Assembly (NCBI GenBank): GCA_024663395.1
Contig: JANFAH010000047.1
Location: forward strand, 248,001 to 312,000
Length of the DNA: 64,000 nt
Direction: 5' to 3'
Source of the DNA: Pisolithus tinctorius
Lineage: Eukaryota; Basidiomycota; Agaricomycetes; Boletales; Pisolithaceae
This document shows positions 20,320 through 32,220 of the stretch, in pieces. The number at the start of each line of letters is the position of its first letter. Position 1 is the first letter of the stretch. The notes beneath the pieces are model-generated. The model had not been told where the DNA came from. It saw only the letters and a list, made by a program, of their open reading frames with translations, and made no database searches. A program made the position numbers and the translations under genes.

Positions 20320-22110
20320 AGGGATGTGTTGTCTAGAAGACAAACCACTACCTCACTTCATACTCTTGACTTGAGTGCACTTACTGTCTGTTTCCTCTGT
20401 CGCAGGAATGAGCAGTTGCTTGAGGGATGATGCTCCAGACAAAGCAGGTGAAGGACCATTGGAGGATGACATAGATTGATGATGGGGGGTGGCATTGTGT
20501 GGCAACTTGCATTAGACAGCATCAGTGAGTGCATTGTCACATTGTAGTTGTCATGTGCAGAAGCTGACTGCTCAGCAGGACAGGTCTGGGACAAGTTAAC
20601 TAATACATCAGCAACACCCTCATCATAATCCTCATCTACCACTTGGGATGGCAGGTGTGGTGGCAACTAGTCAGAGATGGCTGTAGTGAATGGTTTCCAG
20701 AACTGCTCAAACTTGCCATGTCCTGTCCATCCTTCACTGAGATTGAAGGAACCTTGAATGATGCAGGTATATTAGTGGGTAAGCCAGAGTCATCCTTGGC
20801 CTGACATTGACACTTCTTCCTCTTTGGGGCATCACTAGGGATCAAACCACCAATACTTTGTGTGTCCAAATCCTTGACCTTCACTGGTTGCAGCTGCTTC
20901 CTCCTGTTCTTTGAGTTGGCTGATGAAGGCTCTGGAGACATAGACATGTGGATATTTTTATGTAGTGGAACATGAGGTACTGCCTCTGGTGAGTTGACAA
21001 CTGAACTCGAGTGCCTTCTCAACTCCACATCTTGCTCCACCAGACATTTGCACATGTCAAATCTGGCAGGATCATAGTGCCAGTGTCTGCTTTTGGGAGG
21101 ACCCAAAGGTTGATGGGACAGGCCACTGGGGGGCTTTGAGTCCCAATGAGGCCATGAGTGATGGGCAGAGCAAGGTGATGTCTCCATGGGACTCAGGGCA
21201 TGGTGAGGGCCTGGGGAGTGGGAGGTGTAGTAAGGTTGCTGCAAAGGGTGAGTTGGATATTTGGAACATCCATGGTGGTTGCAATCCTCCCAGTCATGAT
21301 GGTGCTCTGGGTGAGGACCATGGCAATCCCAGGCCATATTGTGATCTGCTGCACATAGCTCACATGGATACAAAGGTGGTGTACACTGGGAAGCCAGAAT
21401 GCTCAGCTGAGCCAGCCTGATTGACTGATGACTTGGAGGAGGGTAGGCTGGGAAGGTGGAAACAGGAGAGTGAGGGCAAGTGGGATGGGGAGCAGGTGAT
21501 GTGGATCCTGAAGGGACACATAGTGGGTGGTTGAAGTACTCCAAGTGCTGTGCTAGATCCTGGTTGGCAGAAGATCACAGTTCTTCTGTTGAGAGCTGCT
21601 GTTGTGGGATGGGGTGGTGCAGCAAGAGACATGAGTGACCAGCAGGGCCATGACCAACACTATCCTGGGAAGGGCCAGAGAAGTTGTAGTGATGGGGGCG
21701 ATTGACATCCATGGGGGCAAGTGGGGTGTGAGAGGTGGGATGCCATGATTCATCAATGGAAACAGGAGGGGGAGGACCCCTGAATGGAGGAGAGGCATGG
21801 CTAACAGGCACAGGAGGCAGGGGAAAATGAAGGCTATCATTATTGCCTGGACCTCTAGAGTCAGACCTAAGTAGGGGGTGGGTGGAAGTTGACTGAAGGA
21901 GGAATGGAGGGCCACTCAAGCTGGGTGGAAGTGTAGATGGGTTAGCATAGGCATTTGGGTGAATATCTTGCAGACCAGGGGCAACAGGAAGCTGACCACC
22001 AGTTGCTTGGGCATTCTTTAGTAACTGTAGTTGCTGTGAGATGACATGACACATCTCAGATGTACAGGCTGATTCAGATGGTGTGCGAGTATGCATCCAG
22101 CACAGAGTCT
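20320..22110 (-). pseudogene. Cyc8/Ssn6-like corepressor C-terminal tail, fragment
   Basis: Minus-strand frames read in order SQQLQLLKNAQATGGQLP, APGLQDIHPNAYANPS and SLSGPPFLLQ (22060-21890), then SHTPLAPMDVNRPHH (21730). After a shift come EYFNHPLCVPSGSTSPAPHP (21540), HYDPARFD (21070), MSPEPSSANSKNRRK (20940) and SLQPSLTS (20690). The last block is SQVVDEDYDEGVADVLVNLS (20650-20590). This is the low-complexity tail I recall from basidiomycete Cyc8/Ssn6, the TPR corepressor that acts with Tup1 in the nucleus; the TPR repeats are absent. Shifts and stops make it dead. It lies between gypsy E and the Plavaka C-terminus on the same strand, so capture by a transposon is possible. The identity rests on memory of a disordered tail, so it is moderate. 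Confidence 0.6.
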
Positions 22111-22262
22111 GGGATACTAATTAGTAGAGGCTGCCACCAGTCAACTTGATAGATGAACCTGCTTCAACTGATGGTCAGGAATTGGATAGCAAATGTTACA
22201 CAGTAAATATGGCTGATTGATTCAGGTGGTTCTTGAGTATGCATCAAGTGTACTGCGGCAAG

Positions 22263-23335
22263 CTAGAATGCAATTTCAAATGCATGATGGTCAGTGAATT
22301 TGTTCACATAGAAGGAATTGAACATATCATAGGAGTCATGAGGCTTGATGTCTCTGGTGTTGATGTTGTGGGTGGCATAAATGGGGATGAGATGGGCTGC
22401 ATGATATATTGCATTGATGTGAATGATGGCAATGTGTGGGATGTTGCATGCATTGTAACTTGGGTGGATGATCCACATCCCTGTAGGTATGTCTGGGCCA
22501 TCTCCCATGTGGTTGAACCAATGTATGACAGTGCATGGATACAAAGTGCCTTGATACTTGAAGGAAAAAAAGCACAGAATGCAGGCAATGTCCAGTCCAC
22601 ACATACCCTCTGCCTCTGGATTGGTTACAACAAAGTCACAGTCAAAACAGGGTCCTTCATTCCTCCACATGGGGCAGGAATGAATGTACTTGTGGCACAT
22701 GCCATAGAGGCCACATAGATTGCTCAGTGCAAAAAAAAGTGGAACATGCTGAGTTGTAGACACACATGCTACCATCATAGGGTGGGCACTCGTTGAAGGG
22801 GATGTCATCCAGATCATCAGTGGGAAAGAGTTGTGAGTAGAGGAAGTGGTGCAGAATGTTGGGAAGCTGTGGTAGGCAGACTAGGGTGCCTATGGTCCTT
22901 GCATGCTTATGTTCTAAGATATTTAAACCAGTTAGCATCTGAGTATGTACAGAGTAGAAGGTTGAGACATACAATGAGTATGAGCCAATGATACATGGGC
23001 CTTGACTGACCTGGGAGCATCAACAGCATCGCCCAGTTCCTCCTCATAACTCCCTGTTTGTTATTGGAACATTGACCTGAACACCTGTCAGAAAGGGGCA
23101 AATCATAGGATTAATACTTGTACTAGAGCCCTGAGCACATGTGATAGCAATGGTTCATTTAACATACCATGTTCTTTAAAGTCAGCATGTGTGGTGATGA
23201 GCTTGTCAAGCCTCTGGTTGATCAAAAGCATCTGTCTGAGAGTTTGAAAGTGGTTAGTGCACTGATAAGGCCATTTGATGGCCTTAATATGTTTGGACTC
23301 TGTAATTGAAGAGCAGAGGCCATTAGGTGCACCAA
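22263..23335 (-). pseudogene. Plavaka-type transposase, C-terminal part
   Basis: This is the second half of the gene at 35330-37582, pushed 12 kb away by gypsy A. It starts directly at the LTR edge with GAPNGLCSSITESKHIKAIKWPY (23330-23260), then LRQMLLINQRLDKLITTHADF. Farther on come CGLYGMCHKYIHSCPMWRNEG, CDFVVTNPEAEGMCGLDIA, YPCTVIHWFNHMGDGPDIPTG and IYHAAHLIPIY, with SYDMFNSFYVNKFTDHHAFE at the end (about 22270). These are the usual C-terminal blocks of agaricomycete Plavaka transposases, superfamily named from memory. The last frame of 184 residues is uninterrupted. Transposition activity is lost because of the split and several stops. Confidence 0.8.
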
Positions 23336-24332
23336 TGTAGGGAGCCATATACTCCCTGAGGCTGGAACAGGAATCTGTCACTAAATTCCACAGGCCTCTA
23401 TGACAAACCCATTTCAGAATTTTTCCCACTTGTGTCCTTGTGTTTCCTCCCAACTCCTGTTGTCTTCAGAGTTTCTACCAACCTTCAGCATGTTGCTCAG
23501 TCATCAAAACACTGATCCAGAAATTCCACATTCGTGCAGAGTCATCCAGAATTCAGCAGCCATGCCACTGCTCAGCCATGTCACCAGTCATCTGTGCCAC
23601 TTACCTCTAAAAAACTCCAGTTTCCCCTGTCGCCCTAAATTCTGCAAGCTGGACTTTGTGCCAAGTATGTTGTGCTCTGCCCTCCTGTGTTGCTCAGCTC
23701 CACCTCCCACTTGTATGCATACTCTTGTTCTGTTGGAAGATACCCCTTACTGTTTTCCCATTCTTACTCTTGTCTACTACCAACTGGACTATTTCACATG
23801 CATCTGTATTTCACTGATGTCTGATGTCCTTTCCTTTATTTTCTGGTCTTTTAGTTTTTCCACCCCACCTTACTCTGACTCATACCTACTTTCCCTGTAC
23901 TATATAATTCTGCCATGATGTCAGAAATATACCACCCACCTTTGGAGTCACTATCTGTGTGTGTTCTGCAAGTTCAAGAGTTTCTAGAGTCTAAGTGCAT
24001 ATATAGAGTCTACAGCATCTTCAGTGTCCCCAGAGGTCTTCATGTCTCCTGTGTCCTCCTGCCCTGCACACCTTATCCCATATCCCTTTTGCTTTGAATT
24101 CACTCTTCTTGATGCATAACAGCCTCTCAGAATTTTGTATACCCATCTCACTGTTCCTCGCATGTCTACATCTGTCTGGAATTAAATTCCATGGCTCTCA
24201 CTCAAATTCCCCTATCACCTTCTAGTTCCTTTCTCATCTTCTCCTTCCATGCAGCACCCCTTGGGATGATCCTAGGGAATTTTCCCTTCACCCTTCCTCT
24301 AGTCACACACTTCCCAGAAGTCATGTCCCACA
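23336..24332 (+). repeat. 5' LTR of gypsy A
   Basis: It starts TGTAGGGAGCC and ends CATGTCCCACA. A TATATAA box is at 23901-23907. Directly inside, at about 24337, TGGAGCCCACCACAAGG is shared with B and is the likely primer binding site. It differs from 34334-35329 chiefly at former CpG sites. Confidence 0.92.
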
Positions 24333-24504
24333 ATGTTTTGGAGCCCACCACAAGGGGTCTGTAGATCTGGAAAGGAGATCCTTATGACCCACTCATCAAA
24401 GAACCAAACTCAAAGAGCTCCTAGAGCCCTTCTGTAGTCTATCTATTTCTTCATCAGAAATCTTAATCCTGGTAGCTGATCCTAGAGATATTTCAGAGCC
24501 ACAC

Positions 24505-25372
24505 TTGTCAGACTCAGATCTCAGTTTAGATGAGATCTTTCGGAGCCCAGAGTGCCCAGTGTTTTACCCAGTGTTTCCAGGAGGTTTCGACTTTGATGAA
24601 CCTTTTGATCCTCCCTCCAAGTGTCAAGAACTTTTGCCTCTTTCAGAACTAACTCCTTTGTTGCCCTTGCCATCCAGTGATTCAGAACTAGCTGCTGAAC
24701 AGCTTCTCCTTCCTTCCTATTCCCTAATCACAAATTCTGCTATCACCCTTTCTACTCAAATACCCATACAGAATACTCTTGCCTCAACTCTCTCGAATTC
24801 TGCTCCTATCATTCCCCAAATTCTGATCCAGATCCCCACACCACCTCGCATAATGTCTGCAGCAAAAGATATGCCACTCAGGGGTTCCAACAAAGCCCTG
24901 AAGTTTTCCAGGCATACTGAAGATATCACCTGTTACCTCAAAGATGTTGAACAACTCTGCCTTGACACTGGTCTCATCTCCAGAAAAGATAAGATCCACT
25001 GGGTCATCCATTACACTGACCACAATGAGGCAGAATTTTGGTCCACCTTAGATGCTGCAACTGATGGCTTCAATGACTGGGATGCATTCTCCAAAGAGCT
25101 CCTGAACTACTATCCAGGTGCCTCAGTGAAAGATCATCATTATACCAAAGCCAACCTCAAAACTCTACTCTACCATCAGGTTCAGAAGCCTATGGAGTCG
25201 CTGGAAGATCTTGGGAAATATGTTTGAGAATTCTGATGCATCCTCAGCCTCATCCAGAAGAAGAAGAAACTCCCTGAGGACTACATCAACAAGAAATTCC
25301 TTGAGGGGTTTCCCCCAAGGTTTTAGAATTCCTTGCTCATGCGATTGCAACTCTCTGACCTAGATCATGACA
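24505..25372 (+). pseudogene. Gypsy A Gag, capsid region
   Basis: The open frame from 24505 is acidic and Ser/Pro-rich for about 110 residues (LSLDEIF, PVFPGGFDFDEPFDP). It then enters a capsid-like part: GSNKALKFSRHTEDITCYLK, then DKIHWVIHYTDHNEAEFWST and YYPGASVKDHHYTKANL. A TGA at 25225 stops the frame, but the protein sense continues as LSLIQKKKKLPEDYINKKFLEGFPP and PWKFNTVYKHANYLLSGAK to about 25440. The B copy (45451-45000, minus) matches and carries similar breaks. It forms the particle shell in the intact family. Confidence 0.82.
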
Positions 25373-25439
25373 TCGACAAACCATGGAAGTTCAATACAGT
25401 CTACAAACATGCCAACTACCTCCTCAGTGGGGCCAAATG

Positions 25440-26623
25440 AAACCTCCCTCAACCAGGCTTGTCAGCACTGTTTCCCCAGAATTCCACTCCATCTTCCTTG
25501 CCAACTGTTCCTACTAAAACGAGAGTATGTTCATGTCACTCAGCAACCTGTTTCAACCCTGCCTCCTCAACAAGGTCAAGAAGGACAATTCCATTGTTCC
25601 TTTGATCCATGGTGTTTCTTCTGCAGAGGAACAGATGGCCACAGAACTGCAGAGTGCACTCTGTGTCATGAATATGTACAAGCTGGGAAATGCTCCCTGA
25701 TTGGGGGAAGAGTTTTCATGCCAGACAGCTCTGACATTCCTAGAACAGCTGTGGGTTGTAATTTCAAGGAAAAGATTGATAACTTCCTCTCCATGCATGA
25801 CTTGATCATTGCCTCAGCAAACCTTGTCTCAGTTCAGCAACCTGGCCAGCAGTCAACCTTGTCCTGCAGGCATGATACACCTCCCCATCTTGTCAGCACA
25901 ATGTTCTTCAGCAATGAGGATGCCTCAGAATACCAAGTTGACCTACACCCCTCTTCCTATCTAGTTGACAAAGAGGACCAATGTGCCTTAGCAAGGGTTT
26001 ATGCACAGGTAGAAGAGTTGAAAAATGCTATCAAGAAAAAGAAGACAGCTTGCTTCAATGGCATAGAAGTCCTGGTTTGTTGTCAAAGGCCAGCACTAGC
26101 AGTCCCAGCATCAGCCAATGTGCCAGCACCCCCTATCCCAGTCAGTAATTCTGCTCCAGCTAACCCTGCCTTGTCTTTGGAAGCCCCAGCAGCCAGAAAA
26201 ACTCCAGTTGCTCCTAATCTTACAGATCTCTGGAAGCTTAAGCCATCTACAAATTCTGCACCCCAATTCCATTACCAAAGCAGTTTTGATGAGGCTGTGG
26301 CGACCAAGCAGATCATAAACCAGGTCTTAGATGCAAAAATGGAAATCTCCACTAAAGACCTATTAGCTGTCAGCCCAGAGATTCACAAGCAGCTCAGAGA
26401 ACTGGCTGCAATGAAGAAGATAATGATTGGGAGTTTAGAAACCACATCAGATGCAACTCCCTTGGCTGCCTGGGCATCCTATGAGCAGTACTGGGTCAGA
26501 GACACAGAAGGGAAATGCATGGGCCTCGCTATGGCTCCCTTACATGCTGTCAACAGAATCTTGATGGACAAACTCCATGTCGAATGTATTCTGGACAGTG
26601 GATGCCAGGTAGTGGCCTTGTGA
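25440..26623 (+). pseudogene. Gypsy A Gag zinc region and protease start
   Basis: The frame ending at 26623 carries a cysteine array, CFFCRGTDGHRTAECTLC then YVQAGKC (near 25610-25690), an expanded knuckle. A long low-complexity linker follows (repeated PA/AP pairs near 26100-26200). At its end is CILDSGCQVVAL, the DSG site of the retroviral-type protease. The stop after VVAL is a TGA exactly where CGA would give VVALRQELWEAL. The identical stop occurs in B at 43682-43684, so it predates their split or arose at the same CpG twice. Confidence 0.8.
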
Positions 26624-26990
26624 CAGGAGTTGTGGGAAGCCTTAGAGGCCCCTCTCCATACTGACATGACCATGACTCTGGAGGCTGCTAACCAATCCAA
26701 AGAAAGCACCCTTGGGGTCATAGAGAATGCCACCTTGCACATAGGAAATGTCAAGGCCCATCTACAAATCCAGGTCATTGATCACATGCCTTTTGACTTA
26801 CTGCTTGGTCAACCCTTCTTCTGCCTACTCTCCAGTGTCCTTCATGATTTCCCTGATGGAGAACAGTCTCTAGAAATCCATGACCCTAATTCCAGGAAAC
26901 AAGTTTTAATTCTGACACAACCTCACAACAGACTGCAACCCTTTCCATGTTTCATAAATTCTGAAGACAAAGAAGACTTTGCATGAAAAC
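26624..26990 (+). pseudogene. Gypsy A protease, rest of domain
   Basis: In frame with the preceding protease start once the TGA is read through: QELWEALEAPLHTDMTMTL, then GVIENATLHIGNVKAHLQIQ and the FDLLLGQPFFC end block, the GxPW-like strand of the fold. It would process the polyprotein. It is open to 26986, after which the frame passes to the pol linker. Confidence 0.78.
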
Positions 26991-27084
26991 AAATGTGTCA
27001 CCACATGAATCCACCTGAACAGGGTTTTTAATATCAGTCAAGGACTCATATGATCTGCAAGGAGACCAGGACGGCACTTTCTCT

Positions 27085-27660
27085 GTGTGTTCACTTTATG
27101 TTTCTGATCCACCTTTATACCCTTTGAAGTCTTCCACATTTTTGCCCACAGACCCTGCCATAAATTCTGCTGCAGCATATATCTACAATTTACGAGGCAA
27201 CAGTATGCCCCCTGTTGATCCCTTTGACACCTGTTCTGTTTCTCCAACTGATCCTTTCTTGTTTTTGACTGCTACTACCATTTCTCCACTGACAATCTCT
27301 GCCTTATGCTCTACTTATCAGTTCAATCCCATTCATAATGTCTTAAAGTACAAACCTGTAGCAAGGAAGGTGAGGCCAGTACTGACATCGATGCCAGCAG
27401 AATTCTGGGTGGAGCATTGGGAGGCCAAAGATCCACTCGCAGATCTGCCTGTTTTACCTACTCATCCCCCTCCATTCATGCCAGGATCCAGGTTCACTCA
27501 GGAAAGAGCTGACAAGCTCAATCTGGACCCAGCAAGGTTCCTTTGGCCTACAGAATTAGACCTAGTACAATGGTTGGTCAGGGAGCAAGAGGATGCCTTT
27601 GCTTGGGATGCTTCAGAAAGAGGGACCTTTCAAGAGGACATGTTCCTGCCCCTGAAGATA
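27085..27660 (+). pseudogene. Gypsy A RT, N-terminal part before the interruption
   Basis: The frame gives NVLKYKPVARKVRPVLTSMP, FWVEHWEAKDPLADLPVLP and FTQERADKLNLDPARFLWP, then ELDLVQWLVREQEDAFAWD and DMFLPLKI. These are the conserved lead into the RT fingers of this gypsy family. The reading is broken at 27661 by the palindromic element and resumes at 29247 with PTLAHKPLIKRNIPIPPAIF; B reads across this point without a break (42660-42640, minus). Confidence 0.85.
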
Positions 27661-29244
27661 CAGTGACTCCAAAAACCCTTTCAATGTTTGCTCTAAATGG
27701 AGTGTGTGAAGTGTAATGTGAAAAGGGGTGGGAATTTTGCTTCACATGTCTAGGACCAAATTTAGTACTTGCTCTTGGCTACAGAATGGTACCTTTTTCA
27801 TGTGATTTGGCTGACTGGCAATGGAGATATTGATATTGTTGATTTAAAACTGCAATACCATTGAAAGGGTTTTTTCACTTTTGAATTGAAAAGGGTATTT
27901 GGAGAACCAGAAGCTGAGATCTCAGGAGGGATGGGGAAATATGATTACATAATAAAGCACATGATCTTCCAGATGATTTGTCAGCATGCAAACAATGACA
28001 AACATTTGGTTTGTACCATTAAACCTCCCTCTTTTACCACAACTCATGAAATCATCTCTCTGGCTCACATGGTCATTTTCTCAGGGAAATATTATCAAAT
28101 ACTGGTGCCCACTACTGTACCATCAGCATAACATGCTCTCAGGACCATCAGTCCCTTAAAAAACCTGCTGCCAGTCAATCCCTGCACTATTTCCCCACCC
28201 ATGCCTGATGTATTCTGGGACTAATCAATGCTTGGAAGGCTGAAAATGTTATGGAGGTCAGTCTGGCACTTCAGAACATGATGGACAAACCAATCCCATC
28301 TTAACCAGTGCATTTCTGCCACAGGGACACTGATATGGAGGTTAGGGAAAGACAAAATCCTCTTTACCCTTGGTGTCATCAGAAGGATATGCTACTGAGC
28401 AGCCATGGAGCAGAATCCTGTGCTTTCATCTGGCCCTGATTATTGCCTTTGGTCACATGTGACCAAATAACCCTGCCCCAGTCATCCAAAGTTCAGATTG
28501 GAGCAAGATCTAGTGAACCCTCTTAGGGTGCTTGGAGCACAAGGAGGTTTTGTCTTGCCCTAACCTCCATATCAGTGTCCCTGTGGCAGAAATGCACTGG
28601 TTAAGATGGGATTGGTTTGTCCATCATGTTCTGAAGTGCCAGACTGACCTCCATAACATTTTCAGCCTTCCAAGCATTGATTAGTCCCAGAATACATCAG
28701 GCATGGGTGGGGAAATAGTGCAGGGATTGACTGGCAGCAGGTTTTTTAAGGGACTGATGGTCCTGAGAGCATGTTATGCTGATGGTACAGTAGTGGGCAC
28801 CAGTATTTGATAATATTTCCCTGAGAAAATGACCATGTGAGCCAGAGAGATGATTTCATGAGTTGTGGTAAAAGAGGGAGGTTTAATGGTACAAACCAAA
28901 TGTTTGTCATTGTTTGCATGCTGACAAATCATCTGGAAGATCATGTGCTTTATTATGTAATCATATTTCCCCATCCCTCCTGAGATCTCAGCTTCTGGTT
29001 CTCCAAATACCCTTTTCAATTCAAAAGTGAAAAAACCCTTTCAATGGTATTGCAGTTTTAAATCAACAATATCAATATCTCCATTGCCAGTCAGCCAAAT
29101 CACATGAAAAAGGTACCATTCTGTAGCCAAGAGCAAGTACTAAATTTGGTCCTAGACATGTGAAGCAAAATTCCCACCCCTTTTCACATTACACTTCACA
29201 CACTCCATTTAGAGCAAACATTGAAAGGGTTTTTGGAGTCACTG
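27661..29244. mobile_element. 1584-bp palindromic element with TA duplication
   Basis: The two ends read CAGTGACTCCAAAAACCC and its exact reverse complement, flanked by TA on both sides (27659-27660 and 29245-29246), as Tc1/mariner-type insertion leaves. The arms 27661-28360 and 28545-29244 are about 700 bp long and near identical; only the inner 40 bases diverge. The loop is about 184 bp and holds its own small palindrome TTGGTCACATGTGACCAA. Element B has the empty site in the same RT. No transposase motif is visible, so it is a non-autonomous foldback or inverted-repeat element. Confidence 0.92.
27886..28131 (+). other. 81-codon open frame in left palindrome arm
   Basis: An 81-residue frame (KRVFGEPEAEISGGMGKYDY...) is present in the same form on the other strand at 28774-29019 because of the palindrome. 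I recognise no transposase catalytic motif or helix-turn-helix. It is probably incidental, but its exact identity in both arms shows how little the arms have diverged. Confidence 0.3.
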
Positions 29245-29246
29245 TA

Positions 29247-30240
29247 CCTACACTAGCTCACAAGCCTTTGATCAAGCGAAATATTCCCATTCCTCCTGCT
29301 ATTTTCCATGAAGTTGTTAACATCATCAAAGAAAAGATTTCCACAGGGGTTTATGAACCATCTACTTCATCCTATCACTCAAAATGGTTCTGCATAGTCA
29401 AGAAGGACGGAAAATCTCTGTGCCTCATCCATGACTTACAACCTCTAAATGCTGTTTCTATCCATGACTCAGCTGTTCCCCCCTTCATCCATTCAATCAC
29501 TGAAGCCTTCACTTGTCATTTGGTCTATGGAATTTTAGATCTTATGGTTGGATATGATCATCACACCATACACAATGATTACTGTGACCTCACTACCTTC
29601 CAAACTCCTATAGGTACTCTTCAACTCACCAAACATCCTATGGGCTACATGAATGCTGTCCAAATTTTCCATGGAGACATCTGTTGGATTTTAAGGGACG
29701 AAATTCCAGAAGTCACCGTTCTGTTTATTGATGACTGTCCCATTAAAGGCCCCAAAACTTGCTACCAAAATCCTGATGGGGCCTATGAAACAATTCCACA
29801 GAATTCTGGGATTAGATGCCTCATTTGGGAGCACCTGCAGAGTGTCAACTGAGTCTTACACTGTCTGTGCCATGCAGGAGCCACTGTGTCAGCAAAGAAA
29901 TGCATCATTGCTGTGCTGTCTATCATAGTGGTTGGACACAAGGTGTTGTTTGGGGGTAGAATTCTGGATAAAACTAAAGTCCAGAAGATTAAAGATTGGC
30001 CTTACTGCACAGATGTTACTGAAGTATGTGGATTTTTAGGTCTCTGCTCATACTGCAGGATCTTCATCAAAGACTTTGCCAAACATGCCTGTCCCCTTGT
30101 CAAGCTGACCAAGAAGGATATCCCCTTTGAATTCCATGATGAACATAGGGAAGCCATGGAGTACCTCTGCTGGGCAATCATCTCGTCCCCTGCATTGCAA
30201 ACTATCAACTATAATTCCAAAAGGAAAGTTATCTTAGTGG
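29247..30240 (+). pseudogene. Gypsy A reverse transcriptase, main part
   Basis: After the palindrome the protein reads IPIPPAIFHEVVNIIKEKIS, then YEPSTSSYHSKWFCIVKKDG, LCLIHDLQPLNAVS, HLVYGILDLMVGYDHHTIH, TTFQTPIGTLQLTKHPMGYM and VTVLFIDDCPIKGP. The polymerase motif is FIDD here in place of YxDD, which is usual for this lineage. A stop follows QSVN at 29852; the thumb then resumes as CHAGATVSAKKCIIAVLSII, GFLGLCSYCRIFIKDFAKHA and ISSPALQTINY. It copies element RNA when intact. Confidence 0.9.
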
Positions 30241-30680
30241 TCAACACTTCTAACATCACTGTTGGGTACCTCATGCAGGAAGGGGAAGATGGAAAATGCT
30301 ACCCTGCTGGGTTCAGCTTGATAACCCTCAATGATTGCAAATGCTGCTACAGCCAAGCTAAGCTAGAGCTATTTGGACTTTTCTGTGCCTTGCACAACAT
30401 CTGACTTCATATCTTTGGCATGTGAAATTTAGTTGTCAAGGTGGATGCACAATATATCAAAGGGATGATTAACAATCCTGACCTACAGCCTAACACAACC
30501 ATAAATTGTTGGATCACCAGAATTCTCCTATTTGACTTTTAGCTCATACATGTTCCAGCACACAAGCACACAGCACTGGACAGACTTTCAAGGAGGCTGA
30601 GAGCAGAAGAAGATGAGGAGGGAGATGAGGACTATGAGGATTGGATAGATGAGTGTGGGGCTTTCGCAGTCGAGCTCTTG
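30215..30680 (+). pseudogene. Gypsy A RNase H
   Basis: KRKVILVVNTSNITVGYLMQ corresponds to the first-Asp strand (AVDTSNIAVGY in relatives); the Asp is Asn here and Asp in some family members. KCCYSQAKLELFGLFCAL carries the Glu, and LVVKVDAQYIKGMINNPD the second Asp. It ends LIHVPAHKHTALDRLSRRLR and an acidic run (EEDEEGDEDYEDW). Stops interrupt it at 30404, 30426 and 30541. It would remove RNA from the RNA-DNA hybrid. Confidence 0.85.
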
Positions 30681-32220
30681 AATCATAGGGAAGTGCGTTT
30701 CGAGTCTCAACCTTACCCCTTGGAAATTCCAAGCATTGTGTCAGACTCATCTCTCCCCCTGTCACAGAGTCTAGGAATCTTTACCACTGAAGAACTGATG
30801 CCCAGAGCCCTTGAGCCCAAAATTCCGAGGTCAGAGAAAGCAAAGCAGAGGGAGGAGAGGATGAGAGTGGTGAAGGAGTCTTTGGAGACAAAGAAAATTC
30901 CCAAAGGGTTGGAAGAGGCAGAATTGGAAAGCCTAGTGCATCTTGTGACTCAGTATTTTGTGAAAGGGGGAGAACTGTGGAGGAAGGATCCCCAGGGACA
31001 GCATCAGCTAGTGGTCCCCCACACAAACACCTTGGATTTCTCCACCAAGCCCATGATGACCTAGGGCACAAGGGTATCTTCTTGACTCACATGCGTTTGC
31101 TGACTCACTTTTGGTGGCCCATGCTAGAGCAGGATGTCCATTGGTATGTTAAATCATGCCACAAGTGCCAGATCTGCCATTTGGATTGCATTCATATTCC
31201 GCCAGTCGTTGCCCTTCCCAAACCCCTATTTTACAAGGCTTATATGGACACATTCTTAATGCTGAAGTTGAACAGGTTTCACTATGTCACCCAAGCCCAC
31301 TGTTCACTCACCAGTTACCCCAAATGGGCTATGCTTTGTGCAGAGACAGGCAAGTCCATTGGAAAGTTCATCTTCAAACAGATTCTGTGCTGTTGGGGTG
31401 CTGTTGCAGAGATTGTCACAGATAATGGGGGACTGTACATCGTCACTCTCAACTGGCTCTCCAGGACCTTCAGTATTTGTCACATATGCATCTCTCCTTA
31501 TAACTTGCAGGCTAATGGAATTGTCAAACAGCAGCATTTTGATGTAAGAGAGGCAATGGTAAAAAGTTGTGGTGGGGAAGCATTGAGGTGGTCAGAGGTT
31601 GCCCCTGTGGTATTTTGGGCAGAGAGGGTTATGGTCCACAAGGCAACCAGGTTTTCTCTGTTCTATATGGCTCATGGTGTCAAACCCAGACTCCTTTTGA
31701 TCTGGTTGAAGCAATGTTTTTAGTCCCATTTGAAGCAGAATTTTACTCAACCACAGATCTCATTGCACACCATGCTTGCCAACTCCAGAAATGCCTGGAG
31801 GACCTCACTTGCATCCACGATTTGGTCCTAAATTCCTGCTTTGCCTCAGCCAAGGATTTTGTCAACTGTTTTGCACATTCTATCAAAGACTTTAACTTCA
31901 AACCAGGGTCACTCATCCTTGTTTGGAATTCCCACGTCGAACTAGAACTCGACTGGAAAACCAAACCATGCTATCTAGGGCCTATGATTGTTGTCAGACA
32001 TACTAAAGGCAGCTCATCCATACTTGTGGAATTAGATGGCACTGTCTTGAAATTCCACTTTGCTGCCTTTCACCTATACCCCTATTTCCTGTGGAATAAT
32101 GCTCATATTGAAGTCACCCAACTGACTGGCACTTCCACACAAGACCTGGATTGCCTTGAAGATGAGTCATTCCTGGACCCTATGGTTGCTGGCATCCCTT
32201 TGGACGAGTCAGACGAGTAG
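30680..32220 (+). pseudogene. Gypsy A integrase and C-terminal region
   Basis: A linker (LGIFTTEELMPRALEPK, KIPKGLEEAELESLVHLV) leads to the HHCC module, HDDLGHKG and CHKCQIC (31040-31180). The core shows AYMDTFLML with the first Asp, then AEIVTDNGGLYIV with the second. At ANGIVKQQHFDVREAMVKS the usual VE catalytic Glu is replaced by Lys; B still has VE there (GVVEWQHFDVRE). The C-terminal part (31710-32220) reads DLVEAMFLVPFEAEFYSTTD, FKPGSLILVWNSHVELELDW and YLGPMIVVRHTKGSS, the SH3-like DNA-binding end. No chromodomain is seen. Confidence 0.88.

Noticed and set aside
22263..22817. A separate small host gene
   Set aside because: It reads as the C-terminal blocks of the same transposase that starts at 37582.
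27886..28131. 81-codon frame in the palindrome as a mariner transposase
   Set aside because: It is far too short, has no DD(E/D) or helix-turn-helix motif, and is present twice only because the arms mirror each other.
30544..31071. Minus-strand open frames over the A and B integrase regions
   Set aside because: They are shadow frames of pol without motifs of their own.
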